DNA of 64,000 bases from an uncultured Rhodospirillales bacterium (GCA_938092065.1 CALKND010000004.1:1-64000), one strand, 5' to 3'. Shown: positions 8,680 through 19,811, counted from the first letter of the stretch. A program made the numbers and translations. The notes: a model not told the origin generated them from the sequence alone.

Positions 8680-9450
8680 ATGCTTGCTCTTGTTTCGCCA
8701 GCCAAAAAACTTGATTTCAGTGAAATGGCCGCGCCAATATTTCATTCACAACCAGATTTTCTCGAGCAATCAACAGTTCTGGTTGAACAGGCCAAGAAAT
8801 TAAGTCAGGTAGAGCTTTCCCGTATGATGAAACTGAGTGACAAACTCACTGATCTTAATTTCCAACGCTTTAAAGCGTATTCAACACCTTTTACTAAATC
8901 TAACGCAAAGCAAGCTGCATTGGCGTTTAATGGTGATACATATGTTGGATTGGATGCACTGAGTTTAAGCGAGGATGATCTTATTTATGCACAGGACCAT
9001 CTTCGAATTCTTTCTGGCCTGTATGGTCTGCTTCGGCCCCTTGATCTCATTCAGCCTTACCGCCTAGAGATGGGATCAAGGCTTAAAAACCCGGAGGGTG
9101 CTGACCTTTATGAATTCTGGGGTGATGATCTTGCACACGCCATTGATAAAATTGTAACGACACACAAAGAGCCAGTAGTAATTAATTTAGCATCCAATGA
9201 ATATTTCAAGGCTGCTCGTCAGAAGACCATACAGATGCGGGTAATCACACCGGTGTTTAAAGAGGTCAAAGATGGTGTTGCCAAGGTACTGGGCCTATTT
9301 GCAAAGCGGGCGAGGGGTTGTATGGCCCGTTACATCATTGCTAATCGCATTGAAGATTCTGAAAAGCTAAAAAAATTCAAAACCGATGGCTATGCCTACG
9401 AAGAAGAGCTGTCCAATCAAGATACCTGGGTCTTTACCCGCCAAAGGTAA
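8680..9450 (+). CDS. yaaA: Peroxide stress protein YaaA (UPF0246)
   Basis: The 256-residue protein starts MLALVSPAKKLDF, the diagnostic N-terminus of the YaaA/DUF328 family, and keeps the conserved YVGLDA and LSGLYGLLRPLD segments. In E. coli YaaA lowers free intracellular iron during hydrogen peroxide stress and binds DNA; the biochemical reaction is not settled. AAGGAG lies a few bases before the ATG. It is transcribed divergently from the Spx-like/msrB pair across about 70 bases, so the three oxidative stress genes may share regulatory DNA. Confidence 0.93.
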   Translation: MLALVSPAKKLDFSEMAAPIFHSQPDFLEQSTVLVEQAKKLSQVELSRMMKLSDKLTDLNFQRFKAYSTPFTKSNAKQAALAFNGDTYVGLDALSLSEDDLIYAQDHLRILSGLYGLLRPLDLIQPYRLEMGSRLKNPEGADLYEFWGDDLAHAIDKIVTTHKEPVVINLASNEYFKAARQKTIQMRVITPVFKEVKDGVAKVLGLFAKRARGCMARYIIANRIEDSEKLKKFKTDGYAYEEELSNQDTWVFTRQR

Positions 9451-9646
9451 AAATAGAGTGTCGGTCTCGCCCGCGACAAAGAAAGTAAGTAAGGTGGGAT
9501 AGAATCCTTCATGAATGGGTAGGCTATTATATTTAAAGCTTCATAAACTATCCTAAAGTTAGCAATCGAACTATGGTAGATTGATGTCACAATAGCGCTT
9601 GTGATTGCGTCCAACTAAACTCAGCCTTTAAAATATTTGCATAACT

Positions 9647-10120
9647 CTAATCTTTAAGCGGCGCATTTTTAGATTTTTTAGCGAAAGCTACAGATTTACA
9701 AAATTTTGCAAAAGCTCGTTTTGATACAATAGTTGTAAATGTTCTACTGGGGTCATTTTCACAAACTTCTCGGTATAATTCAGGGGCCTGTGCAACTAGT
9801 TCATTTATCTGCCAAGGAAAACGTTCAAAAGCAGCGACGGCAGAACCAATTAGTGCTGGAGCATTATGCATCCATTTTTTTGAACTTTTAGCTGTGAGCA
9901 ATCCAGCAATGGCCAGAAGGGCTGCCCTATTCCAGCAGTCCTTTGAAACCTGATCATCATACTTTTCCAGAAGTGCTTCATTGTCCTCTCCAAGAGAGAA
10001 TAAAATGTCAAACTTGTCTGTAACACCGCTGGCGTAAAGAGCATGAACACGTGATAGGATTGGGTGCAGATTAACCGCCGCACAATTTTTGCCACCAGGG
10101 CAGATATCACAAGTTCGCAT
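9647..10120 (-). CDS. Hypothetical protein with N-terminal Cys motif
   Basis: The 157-residue protein is not one I recognise. It begins MRTCDICPGGKNCAAVN, a cluster of three cysteines (CxxC-x5-C) that could bind a metal or an iron-sulfur centre. The rest is predicted mostly helical, without a signal peptide or membrane segment, and ends with a basic tail. AAGGA sits eight bases before the ATG, supporting a real gene. It stands alone between yaaA and an EamA transporter gene, with about 200 bases of empty sequence on either side. Function unknown. Confidence 0.65.
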   Translation of the reverse strand: MRTCDICPGGKNCAAVNLHPILSRVHALYASGVTDKFDILFSLGEDNEALLEKYDDQVSKDCWNRAALLAIAGLLTAKSSKKWMHNAPALIGSAVAAFERFPWQINELVAQAPELYREVCENDPSRTFTTIVSKRAFAKFCKSVAFAKKSKNAPLKD

Positions 10121-10359
10121 AGCGGTTCCTTTTATTTACATTTTAGGTGCATCTAGAACATTCTTATCAAGAATGTAAGTCGTTGACAAAGTAGATTACT
10201 AAACTTGAACTCCATAAAATTATGGTGCTTTCATTATATTTTCGGCTTATTGAGGAACATTCTGGGTCAAGAAAGTACTGAAATTTTTTTTCGGTTGGCA
10301 CTAGTAGGCCTAATTTTCTGTCCTTTATGTTTCATCGGTTGTGGGTCAGGAACTATGGC

Positions 10360-11256
10360 ATGGGTATTTTTCAACAATTCTGGGCGGTGGCAACACCGGG
10401 TATTTTCGTGTTGCTGTGGAGTACAGGATTTGTTGGCGCAAGAATGGGTGCCCCTTATGCAGATCCGTTTGTATTTCTATTGTACCGCTTTGTTATTCTG
10501 GCTTTTTTACTAGGTGCTGCTGGGTTCATTTGGCGCGCCCCTTGGCCAAAAAACTGGCGCCAGGTGGGGCATTTGGTGGTGGTTGGACTGCTAATTCATG
10601 CCAGCTATCTAGGAGGTGTGTTCTGGGCTATATCCAATGGGGTTTCTGCCGCTATTGTAGCTCTTATCGTTAGTATTCAGCCACTTCTTACGGCTGTTGT
10701 AGCTCGCCCATATTTGGGAGAACCAGTCAGTAGCCGACAATGGACCGGCTTGCTTTTCGGTTTTACTGGGGTTGCCCTAGTTATTGGAGATGACATAAAT
10801 CTTGTCAGTAGTAGTGGGGTAGGGATCATTGTTTGTTTTATGGCATTACTGGGTATCACACTTGGAACTCTTTATCAGAAGCGCCATGGAAGTGAAATGG
10901 ATTTACGAACAGGTTCGGCTATTCAATTCTCTGCCGCTGCTATCGCAGTAGGGGGGCTAACGCTTTATTTTGAAGAACGTCCAATAGAATGGACTGGTGA
11001 GTTTGTTTTTGCCCTCGCGTGGTTAATTGTCGTGCTATCTATTGGCGCCATTTCACTTCTGTATTTGTTGATCCGTCAGGATGCTGCATCTAAGGTTGCA
11101 AGCTTGTTTTATTTAGTTCCACCTGTTGTTGCCATAGAAGCTTATTTAGTGTTTGGCGAGACACTGAATTTTTTTGACATTACTGGAATGATTGTCGCGA
11201 TGGGAGCTGTGGCGCTTGTCCTTCACACTCAAAAGTTAGAGGTTAAGAAGGAGTAA
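10360..11256 (+). CDS. EamA/DMT family transporter
   Basis: This integral membrane protein has ten predicted hydrophobic segments in two EamA repeats, as in the drug/metabolite transporter superfamily. Conserved features include the N-terminal FVLLWSTGFVGARMG-type segment and the ALIVSIQPLLTAVVA half-repeat motif. The track starts at 10327; the ATG at 10360, nine bases after AGGA, gives a protein beginning MGIFQQFWAV with a first helix at the usual place, so it is preferred. Substrate is unknown; members export amino acids, metabolites or drugs. A second EamA gene lies immediately downstream on the other strand, converging with this one. Confidence 0.85.
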   Translation: MGIFQQFWAVATPGIFVLLWSTGFVGARMGAPYADPFVFLLYRFVILAFLLGAAGFIWRAPWPKNWRQVGHLVVVGLLIHASYLGGVFWAISNGVSAAIVALIVSIQPLLTAVVARPYLGEPVSSRQWTGLLFGFTGVALVIGDDINLVSSSGVGIIVCFMALLGITLGTLYQKRHGSEMDLRTGSAIQFSAAAIAVGGLTLYFEERPIEWTGEFVFALAWLIVVLSIGAISLLYLLIRQDAASKVASLFYLVPPVVAIEAYLVFGETLNFFDITGMIVAMGAVALVLHTQKLEVKKE

Positions 11257-11290
11257 AAGAAAAAAGTGAATTATATCTCCATAATATGGA

Positions 11291-12181
11291 CTATGCCTTT
11301 ACATCATCCTTACTGGGCTTATTTTCACGGTGAAAAATGTAAAGTCCGCTCCCGGCTACTATAAAGGCGCCTGATATGGTCCACAGATCAGGTAAATCGG
11401 AAAACAGAACATAGCCAAACAAAGTCATCCAAAGCAAATTTGCATAGGTGAACGGAACCACAGTTGGTGCTGGAGCATGCTCATAGGCTTTAATCATAGA
11501 AAAATGTCCAAGATTTGATGTCACTCCAAGTAGAATCATAATTAGCCAGCCCTCTGTGTTTGGCGCGATCCAATAGAGAGGAACCAGGCTCGACAATATG
11601 ATCGTCCCAGATGAGGCCGTATAAAAAAGTGTTGTCATCGCATTATCTGTTCGCCCAAGGAACCGTGTTGATATCTGATAAAGGGCATAAAGACAGGCGG
11701 CTCCAAGTGGAAATAAGGCCGTTAACTGTATCATCCCATAGCCGGGCCGAATGATGATTGTCGCGCCGATAAAACCCACAAAGATACCAGCCCACCGGCG
11801 GGCCCCAACCCGTTCTCCCAGTAGGGGCATGGAAAGGATAGTGACCAATATAGGCGCCACAAACATAATGGAAGATATGTCGGCAAGTGCTAGTTTTGAT
11901 AGCCCAAAGAAAAATAGAACTGATGTTCCTAATAACAAAAAAGAACGCACTATTTGTAGTTGTAGCTTACTTGTAACAAGTACATTTTTAAGACTTGGGC
12001 CCAGGAAAAGCACTAACAAAACAAACTGGAAGAAATATCGTGCCCAGACAATCTGTATAACCGAATAGTCCGCCATTAGAAATTTGGCAGAGGAATTTGT
12101 GACAGAAAACATCATCATTGCGCCCATCATCCAAAATATTCCCAATTTTGCATTAACTGGTTGATCTTTGGCGCGTGTCAT
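11291..12181 (-). CDS. EamA/DMT family transporter
   Basis: The 296-residue protein has ten hydrophobic helices in two EamA repeats, with the conserved VAPILVTILSMPLLGERVG stretch at the end of the first half and FTYANLLWMTLFGYVLF in the second. It is an inner-membrane transporter of the drug/metabolite superfamily; the substrate cannot be read from the sequence. It converges with the neighbouring EamA gene but differs from it clearly in sequence, so it is not a recent duplicate. AGGA lies about eight bases before the ATG. Confidence 0.87.
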   Translation of the reverse strand: MTRAKDQPVNAKLGIFWMMGAMMMFSVTNSSAKFLMADYSVIQIVWARYFFQFVLLVLFLGPSLKNVLVTSKLQLQIVRSFLLLGTSVLFFFGLSKLALADISSIMFVAPILVTILSMPLLGERVGARRWAGIFVGFIGATIIIRPGYGMIQLTALFPLGAACLYALYQISTRFLGRTDNAMTTLFYTASSGTIILSSLVPLYWIAPNTEGWLIMILLGVTSNLGHFSMIKAYEHAPAPTVVPFTYANLLWMTLFGYVLFSDLPDLWTISGAFIVAGSGLYIFHRENKPSKDDVKA

Positions 12182-12297
12182 GAAGGTGATCCTGTAGGGC
12201 TATTTTTAGTTGGGGTAGAGATATTATCTTAAGATTTCAAGAAAATTACTGGACCATATATAAATAGTTGAACAACTTAAAAAGTAGGACTTGAGTG

Positions 12298-13605
12298 TTA
12301 TCTTTCTCCCATAGCACCGCTTATGGTGTTTAGAAATGGATCGGTCAGATACTCAATAACAGTGCGGTCTCCCGTGCGAATGCTTGCGATTACTTGCATG
12401 CCAGGGAACAATCTATATTGGAGGGCGCCACGTTGGAAACGGTCATTTTCTGTTTCAATGCGTACTTTGTAGTATGGTATACCTTGTTCGGTAACAAGTG
12501 TGTCTGGGCTAACGTTGGTGACAGTGCCATCCATTCCTCCGAAGCGAAGTGCGTCAGTTGAAGCTAATTTTATCAGTGCTGATTGACCTGCCTTTACGTA
12601 TCCGATGTCCTGAGTTTGTAATTTGGCTTCAACAATCAGACGATCATCAATAGGGACCACGTCAACAACCGTTTGCCCAGCCCTGAGAACGCCACCGATT
12701 GTGGTGATGTAGAGGGTTTTGATAACGCCATCAACGGGAGAGCGCAAAATTGTACGGGCAAGATTGTCATCAAATTTTTGTTCGCGTTGGCTTAACTCAT
12801 TAAAGTTCAGGCGAGCTTCTTCGAGTTGCATTCCTGATTCCTCACGAAAGGCGGTGATAATGCCATCCATATTTGCTTCTGCCTCTTTGAGTGCCGACCT
12901 TGCCCTATATAAGGCGGAGGCATCTTCTTCTATACGGCCTTGAATGCCACTGGCTTCCTTAAGAAGGTCAAGATGGTTGTAGCGATTAGTCAGGTCTTCT
13001 TTCAGTAGCTCTTCGCTGATAAAGATCTGTTCTTTCATGAGCGCCAAGTTTTGATTAAGATTTATTATTCTAGCACTAATCTCTTTTATTTCCTGACCGC
13101 GCTGGGCGATAGTTTCGGATTGAGAGTCAATGCGGCTTTGTAGAGACTTCTTGCGTGAGATAAATCTTGCCAGAGTTTGTTTGACCATTCGTGGGTTGTC
13201 AGCCATTAAATCAGCTTCGAAGTTTGGTGCTTCTGCCCCGTTGACTTCTGCTTCAAGTCGAACAATTTCGGCCCTAAGCGAAAGCAGACGAACTCGGATT
13301 TCACCCACATCAGCGCCACTTTGTGTTGGCTCCAGCACGATAAGTTCTTGGCCTTGTTTTACTTGTTCCCCCTCGCGAATTAAAATTTTTCGAATGATGC
13401 CACCTTCTAGATGCTGAACACTTTTTATTTGTGAAGAGGGAATGACTTCTCCGTTGGCCAAAGATACTATGTCCAAAGTAAAAATTGACGCCCAAATGAA
13501 GAACGCAAAGCAGGTTGTAACGCACATTGCTAATAACCAATGTGTACTTCGTCCAGCCACTGCTGCTGCCATTAGCTCCTTCGATATCAGTTTGTCATCG
13601 TTCAT
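12298..13605 (-). CDS. HlyD-type periplasmic adaptor of a type I secretion system
   Basis: The protein (435 residues) has a short cytoplasmic N-terminus, one membrane anchor at about 24-45, a biotinyl-lipoyl-like beta segment (KSVQHLEGGIIRKILIREG), a long coiled-coil hairpin (about 90-290) and a C-terminal beta-barrel domain. This is the membrane fusion protein layout of HlyD/PrtE adaptors, which link the inner-membrane ABC protein to an outer-membrane TolC-like channel. It begins nine bases after the stop of the ABC gene, so the two form an operon transcribed leftward. No TolC homologue and no RTX-type substrate gene is present nearby. Confidence 0.92.
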   Translation of the reverse strand: MNDDKLISKELMAAAVAGRSTHWLLAMCVTTCFAFFIWASIFTLDIVSLANGEVIPSSQIKSVQHLEGGIIRKILIREGEQVKQGQELIVLEPTQSGADVGEIRVRLLSLRAEIVRLEAEVNGAEAPNFEADLMADNPRMVKQTLARFISRKKSLQSRIDSQSETIAQRGQEIKEISARIINLNQNLALMKEQIFISEELLKEDLTNRYNHLDLLKEASGIQGRIEEDASALYRARSALKEAEANMDGIITAFREESGMQLEEARLNFNELSQREQKFDDNLARTILRSPVDGVIKTLYITTIGGVLRAGQTVVDVVPIDDRLIVEAKLQTQDIGYVKAGQSALIKLASTDALRFGGMDGTVTNVSPDTLVTEQGIPYYKVRIETENDRFQRGALQYRLFPGMQVIASIRTGDRTVIEYLTDPFLNTISGAMGER

Positions 13606-13614
13606 GATGATATT

Positions 13615-15294
13615 TTACCTTTTGCGGATGTCGTTTTTGGTGGGCTGTGGCCGTTCGCTAATCCTTGGCATGGGCTTGGCATTAAGGTCAATTGTGACAT
13701 GTGCTCCCCTGAGGATTTTAGGATCGTGGGATACGACAATAATCGTGCGCCCGCGTGTAGCCAGATCTTTCATCGTTGAAAAAACACAAGATACACCCTC
13801 GCTATCCATCCCCTCGGTTGGTTCATCGAACACAACCAGCATACCCTCTGTCGTAAGGGCCCGTGCAAGAGCAAGGCGGCGACGAATTCCAAGAGATAAA
13901 TTACGGCCGTTATCTATAACTAAGGTTTCAAGGCCTTGGGGGCTCTCATCTAAATAATTGGTTAGTCCAGCGGACGTAATAGCTCTAGATAATTGTTGTG
14001 GGTCCAGTTCTGGATTAAGGGTCGTAAGGTTTTCGCGAATGGTTGTATTTAATAAGGTTGGCTCCTGAGGCAAGTAGACGATTTGCTTGCGCCACCATTC
14101 AGATGAAGCCTGTCGCAGGTCAAGACCGTCAGCTAGTATATGTCCACGAACAGGCTCCAGAATACCAGCAATCAAGCGTGTTAGCGTCGTTTTGCCTGTG
14201 CCGTTAGAGCCACGAATGACTAGTATCGACCCAGGTTTTAGAGTGAGTGATAAGGATTCAAAAAGAGGTGTCGTCGTTCCGGGCAGGACAAAAGAAACAT
14301 CCTTGAATTCCAACCCGCCTTTATAGAGGGGTTTAAATGAACTGCTATTGGATTCCACAGGTAGTTTTGCGAATTCCTTTAAAATCGAAATGCTTTCGCT
14401 TGCCTCTGCGAAGGTTGATCCTAATTGGGAAAAACGCGAAATAGGCATTAAGGCCCGAGCAGCAAGAATATTAGCGCCTATCATGGCGCCTACATCTAAT
14501 TTACCCGCAACAACCAGTGTAGCGCCAGTGGCAACAACGAGAACGCTCATCAGGGCTGTGGCTGTCTGGATGGTGGTTCGTGTTCCGTTCTGGCGGGCTT
14601 CAATGGTACGGCGTAAACCCTGCACTTTGTATAATTGTGTAGCCCACAAATTGCTTAAAAATGACGATGCATTAAAAGCACGTACCGTATCGATTTCTGC
14701 AGTAGCACTGTGAATTAAAGCATTACTCGCTCCTGATGTTTGAATTAATGCACGGGTATCTTTTTGTAGGCGCAATGCACTGATAGTACCCATGATAAAG
14801 ACGGTGATCAGAAAAAAAGTAACAATTCCAGACAGAGTTGGGCTAAGTAAAAAAAGAACACCAAGAAATAGAAAAGCAAAGGGTACGTCAAAAACAGCCC
14901 CTATATTGCCAGATCCGTAAGCCTTTTCTATGGAAGATGTAGCACTTATAATTTGCTGACGTTGACCTTGTGGAATGCGCTTGAGGGCACTTGCCTTGAC
15001 CTTCAGTAAAACATTAAATCCAGCGATGGCGTTGTTGGTGTCTGGTCCAATGCTAACGGCCTGACCCAAGCGCATACGGATTTTTCTGAAGGCATATTCC
15101 AGACTGATCGCCAACAGCACGCCTGTGGTCAATGTTGCTAGTGTGGCATCTACGCCATGAGCCACATAGCGGTTTAAAACTTGAATGACGAAAAGAGGTG
15201 CAGCTAACGCAAGAATGTTGGCAAATAAGGAGGCGAGGCCAATTTCAAGGGTAAGGCCGGGAGTTTGTTTCAATCGGCGAAAGAATTCATTCAT
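13615..15294 (-). CDS. Type I secretion system permease/ATPase (ABC transporter)
   Basis: The 559-residue half-transporter has an N-terminal transmembrane domain of about six helices (1-300) and a C-terminal nucleotide-binding domain. Walker A is GSNGTGKTT, the Q-loop is YLPQEPTLL, Walker B is MLVVFDEPTEG and the switch histidine is in VVSHD. The signature motif, usually LSGGQ, reads LSLGI (NLSLGIRRRLALARAL), a marked departure. There is no N-terminal C39 peptidase domain, so substrates would not be processed at a double-Gly leader; this matches PrtD/LapB-like exporters. It heads the two-gene operon with the HlyD adaptor. The exported protein is not identified. Confidence 0.9.
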   Translation of the reverse strand: MNEFFRRLKQTPGLTLEIGLASLFANILALAAPLFVIQVLNRYVAHGVDATLATLTTGVLLAISLEYAFRKIRMRLGQAVSIGPDTNNAIAGFNVLLKVKASALKRIPQGQRQQIISATSSIEKAYGSGNIGAVFDVPFAFLFLGVLFLLSPTLSGIVTFFLITVFIMGTISALRLQKDTRALIQTSGASNALIHSATAEIDTVRAFNASSFLSNLWATQLYKVQGLRRTIEARQNGTRTTIQTATALMSVLVVATGATLVVAGKLDVGAMIGANILAARALMPISRFSQLGSTFAEASESISILKEFAKLPVESNSSSFKPLYKGGLEFKDVSFVLPGTTTPLFESLSLTLKPGSILVIRGSNGTGKTTLTRLIAGILEPVRGHILADGLDLRQASSEWWRKQIVYLPQEPTLLNTTIRENLTTLNPELDPQQLSRAITSAGLTNYLDESPQGLETLVIDNGRNLSLGIRRRLALARALTTEGMLVVFDEPTEGMDSEGVSCVFSTMKDLATRGRTIIVVSHDPKILRGAHVTIDLNAKPMPRISERPQPTKNDIRKR

Positions 15295-15365
15295 AGCTCA
15301 ACAACGGTCCTCTGATTATCATTGTTGAACTATAACACTGAGAATAATTGATCATTGAGGAAAAA

Positions 15366-15470
15366 ATGCTCAAATTAATTTCTTGTTGGATATTTGCTTT
15401 ACGTTTCATCGCAACTTTATTCAAATTACCCAAGAAATTGACTAGAAAAATGTTGGATATAGCAATTTAG
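15366..15470 (+). CDS. Possible small membrane peptide (34 aa)
   Basis: In the 426-base gap between the ABC gene and the FkbM gene, an ATG preceded by GAGGAAAAA opens a 34-codon frame. The peptide has a hydrophobic N-terminal half (MLKLISCWIFALRF) and a basic C-terminal half (KLPKKLTRKM), the profile of a small inner-membrane peptide. It is too short for the ORF track. Chance cannot be excluded in AT-rich DNA, and there is no homology evidence. Confidence 0.25.
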   Translation: MLKLISCWIFALRFIATLFKLPKKLTRKMLDIAI

Positions 15471-15599
15471 AAACGCTTAATCTTTAACTGTCCCATAGCT
15501 AATAATTGTGGTTTTCCCGCTAGTTCAAGAAGGGTAGTGCGACAATTATGCGTACGTTTCTTGGAGGCAAAAAAGAGAAGGTTATTCGTAAAATTGATG

Positions 15600-15634
15600 A
15601 AGGTTGAACTATTGCCAACCTTTTGTTTGTTTTA
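15600..15634 (+). terminator. Hairpin with T-rich tail in intergenic region
   Basis: AAGGTTG and CAACCTT form a 7-base-pair stem around a 9-base loop, followed by TTGTTTGTTTT. It resembles a Rho-independent terminator with an imperfect U-tract. The preceding 130 bases contain only a 19-codon frame (15548-15607) that ends inside the stem, and a TAATGT-like/ACAATTA inverted pair (TAATTGT and ACAATTA). It may end a small RNA or the transcript of the 34-aa frame. No annotated + strand gene lies upstream. Confidence 0.35.
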
Positions 15635-15720
15635 AAAAAAGAGTTCACTCGAATTTGTTTAAGTTATGAATTAATATCGAATAGGGAGGCTTTCCAAGTG
15701 TATAGGCTGAAAGAGTATTA

Positions 15721-16500
15721 ATGGCAAATCAGTTAAATTTTATGGATCTAACACATCGTGCAAAGCTGACATATTTAGCTCATTTGGCGAAGGGCGTGAC
15801 CAAACAGCATCATGCCTGGATGAAGTTTCTGCTTCGAAAATTTATCTATAACGACTCGATAATACTCGACATCGGTGGGCATTCTGGCCAATACGCAAAG
15901 TTGTTTGCCCGCCTTGCACCACAAGGAAAAGTTTATAGCTTTGAGCCTGGGAGCTACCCGCGCTCTATCTTAGAGCTTTCTGTGCGTTTCAATCGGCTCC
16001 ATAACGTTGTGGTCATCGGCAAGGGGGTTGGTGCCGAGGCGGGCATGCTGAACCTCGTTACACCATTAAAAGATAACGGAGTTTTCCGTTTTGGTCTGGG
16101 CCATATAGGCACGAAGGAGCACTGTTCTTCGACAGAAACAGAAGAAGTGCCCGTGACTTCCATTGATTTGTTTGCTGTTGATTTTGGGTTAAAAAGCCTA
16201 GACTTCATAAAAATAGACGTTGAGGGTTGGGAAGCGCAAATTTTGAAAGGCGGTAGCAAAACTATTCGCCGTTATTGCCCCACAATGTTGGTTGAACTAG
16301 TCGCTAGCCAACTTAGCCGCACTGGCGATGACCTAGAGGCGGTCTGGGCGATGCTTTTGTCATGGGGTTACAACCCATACGTCCATGTAGACAAATATAC
16401 TCTTGTACTTCACCCCGACCCTCGCGACGGAGACACTTTCTGGGTGCACGACCGACTTCTTCCACTTGATAATGGGATGATTGCTTCAGGCGTTGATTAA
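15721..16500 (+). CDS. FkbM family SAM-dependent methyltransferase
   Basis: The 259-residue protein has the class I methyltransferase fold: SAM-binding motif I in ILDIGGHSGQYAKLF, the acidic motif II in VYSFEPG, and the FkbM hallmark LDFIKIDVEGWEAQILKGG. FkbM proteins O-methylate sugars or secondary metabolites and are common beside surface polysaccharide and secretion genes. Here it stands alone, with 426 bases before it and 317 bases after it. It could decorate the polymer made by the 1.3-7.9 kb locus; that is speculation from distance. The acceptor is unknown. Confidence 0.87.
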   Translation: MANQLNFMDLTHRAKLTYLAHLAKGVTKQHHAWMKFLLRKFIYNDSIILDIGGHSGQYAKLFARLAPQGKVYSFEPGSYPRSILELSVRFNRLHNVVVIGKGVGAEAGMLNLVTPLKDNGVFRFGLGHIGTKEHCSSTETEEVPVTSIDLFAVDFGLKSLDFIKIDVEGWEAQILKGGSKTIRRYCPTMLVELVASQLSRTGDDLEAVWAMLLSWGYNPYVHVDKYTLVLHPDPRDGDTFWVHDRLLPLDNGMIASGVD

Positions 16501-16656
16501 GGATTTGAATTGATTCTGGTAGAATTAAAATTTGACATTTATCCAAAACAAAAAAACAATTTATGGAATTTATATGCACGTAAAGGTTTATGCTAATGCT
16601 TGATAACGGGTCTTAGAACTAGCCATGTCGGAAAGCTGTCTATTTCCATGAAAGCG

Positions 16657-16684
16657 TTGACATGCGGGCTTTAAGGGGTATATT
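16657..16684 (+). promoter_or_regulatory. Strong sigma-70-type promoter of rplU-rpmA
   Basis: TTGACA is followed after 16 bases by TATATT, close to the housekeeping consensus, in the 317-base gap between the FkbM gene and rplU. It would start transcription about 125 bases before the rplU ATG, leaving a leader in which ribosomal-protein autoregulation could act; no specific leader fold was identified. The rest of the gap (16501-16656) is AT-rich and holds no gene that I can support. Confidence 0.65.
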
Positions 16685-16817
16685 GCCGCCTTTCTATTTA
16701 CCCGAGCTAAGTCTTGTGGTTTTTTTAATGCGCTATCATTGGTGAGGCGTTTTCTCGAAAAGTTGCTAGATTGTAGCGCCACCAAACGATGCGGTAAGAA
16801 ACAAAAAGGGCAAAACC

Positions 16818-17300
16818 ATGTTTGCAGTCATTAAAACTGGTGGAAAGCAATATAAAGTCGTTGAGAACGATGTCATTAAAGTCGAAAGGCTTATTGCTGA
16901 AGCAGGCTCAACTGTCGAGTTGGATAATGTCCTTATGCTTGGCGAAAGTGGCAAAGCTGCAAAAACAGCTTCTGCTGATCTTCTGAAGGCTGCGGTGTTT
17001 GCTGAAGTTCTCGAGCAAAGCCGTGCAGACAAGATCATTGTCTTCAAGAAGAAACGTCGTCATAACTACCGCCGCAAGGCCGGTCACCGTCAGGATCAGA
17101 CAGTTTTGCGTATTACTGGTATTAGCGCCACCGGCACCAAGCCAAAAACTGCCAGCAAGAAAGTAGCTCCGGTTAAGAAAGTTGAAAAGGCGGACGCTGC
17201 GAAGCACCAAAAAAAAGCAGCTGCGAAATCTGAAGTAGAATCTAAAGTCAAGCCCAAGACAAAAACTAAGGCTCCGGCTAAGAAAAAAAATAAGGAGTAG
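16818..17300 (+). CDS. rplU: 50S ribosomal protein L21
   Basis: L21 binds 23S rRNA domain I near L20 in the large ribosomal subunit. Residues 1 to about 103 are the conserved fold, starting [14 protein letters not shown] and including [19 protein letters not shown]-terminal extension of about 55 residues, rich in Lys and Ala ([19 protein letters not shown]), is predicted disordered; such tails on L21 are known in Alphaproteobacteria. It is five bases upstream of rpmA, the usual two-gene operon, and is driven by the promoter at 16657. Confidence 0.97.
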   Translation: MFAVIKTGGKQYKVVENDVIKVERLIAEAGSTVELDNVLMLGESGKAAKTASADLLKAAVFAEVLEQSRADKIIVFKKKRRHNYRRKAGHRQDQTVLRITGISATGTKPKTASKKVAPVKKVEKADAAKHQKKAAAKSEVESKVKPKTKTKAPAKKKNKE

Positions 17301-17305
17301 AAAAA

Positions 17306-17566
17306 ATGGCACACAAAAAAGCAGGTGGAAGTTCCCGCAACGGTCGCGATACTGCAGGTCGCCGTCTTGGCGTCAAGAAGTTTGGCGGCGAAGAAGTCAT
17401 ACCCGGTAATATTATCATTCGCCAGCGTGGCACCAAGTGGCACCCAGGAACTAACGTAGGAATGGGTAAGGATCACACCATCTTTGCTCTAATTGAAGGC
17501 CGTGTGAAATTCCAGCACAAGTCACAAGGGCGTGTTTTTGTTGGAGTGGATCCTTCAGCAGGATAA
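17306..17566 (+). CDS. rpmA: 50S ribosomal protein L27
   Basis: L27 reaches the peptidyl transferase centre with its N-terminal tail. The 86-residue sequence starts [24 protein letters not shown], the standard bacterial form without the cleaved Firmicutes extension, and contains the conserved [15 protein letters not shown] segment. It follows rplU after 5 bases and is followed by a clear Rho-independent terminator at 17597, which separates the ribosomal operon from obgE. Confidence 0.98.
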   Translation: MAHKKAGGSSRNGRDTAGRRLGVKKFGGEEVIPGNIIIRQRGTKWHPGTNVGMGKDHTIFALIEGRVKFQHKSQGRVFVGVDPSAG

Positions 17567-17596
17567 TTTAGGCGTTACCATTCACAATGTTTTTCG

Positions 17597-17625
17597 AAAG
17601 GGAATGGGTAGCCATTCCCTTTTTT
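17597..17625 (+). terminator. Rho-independent terminator after rpmA
   Basis: GGGAATGG and CCATTCCC form a perfect 8-base-pair stem with a GTAG loop, extended by A-T pairs and followed by a run of six T residues. It lies 30 bases after the rpmA stop codon and 28 bases before obgE. Confidence 0.9.
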
Positions 17626-17640
17626 GATTCAGAGCATTAA

Positions 17641-19807
<2,167 letters not shown>

Positions 19808-19811
<4 letters not shown>

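Noticed and set aside
10205-10513. 102-aa + strand ORF overlapping the EamA gene
   Set aside because: It overlaps the true EamA frame, has no ribosome binding site or domain, and its C-terminal half is the EamA gene read out of frame.
16588-16785. Minus-strand 65-aa ORF in the rplU leader
   Set aside because: It overlaps the strong rplU promoter and shows no domain or conserved feature; the leader DNA explains the region.
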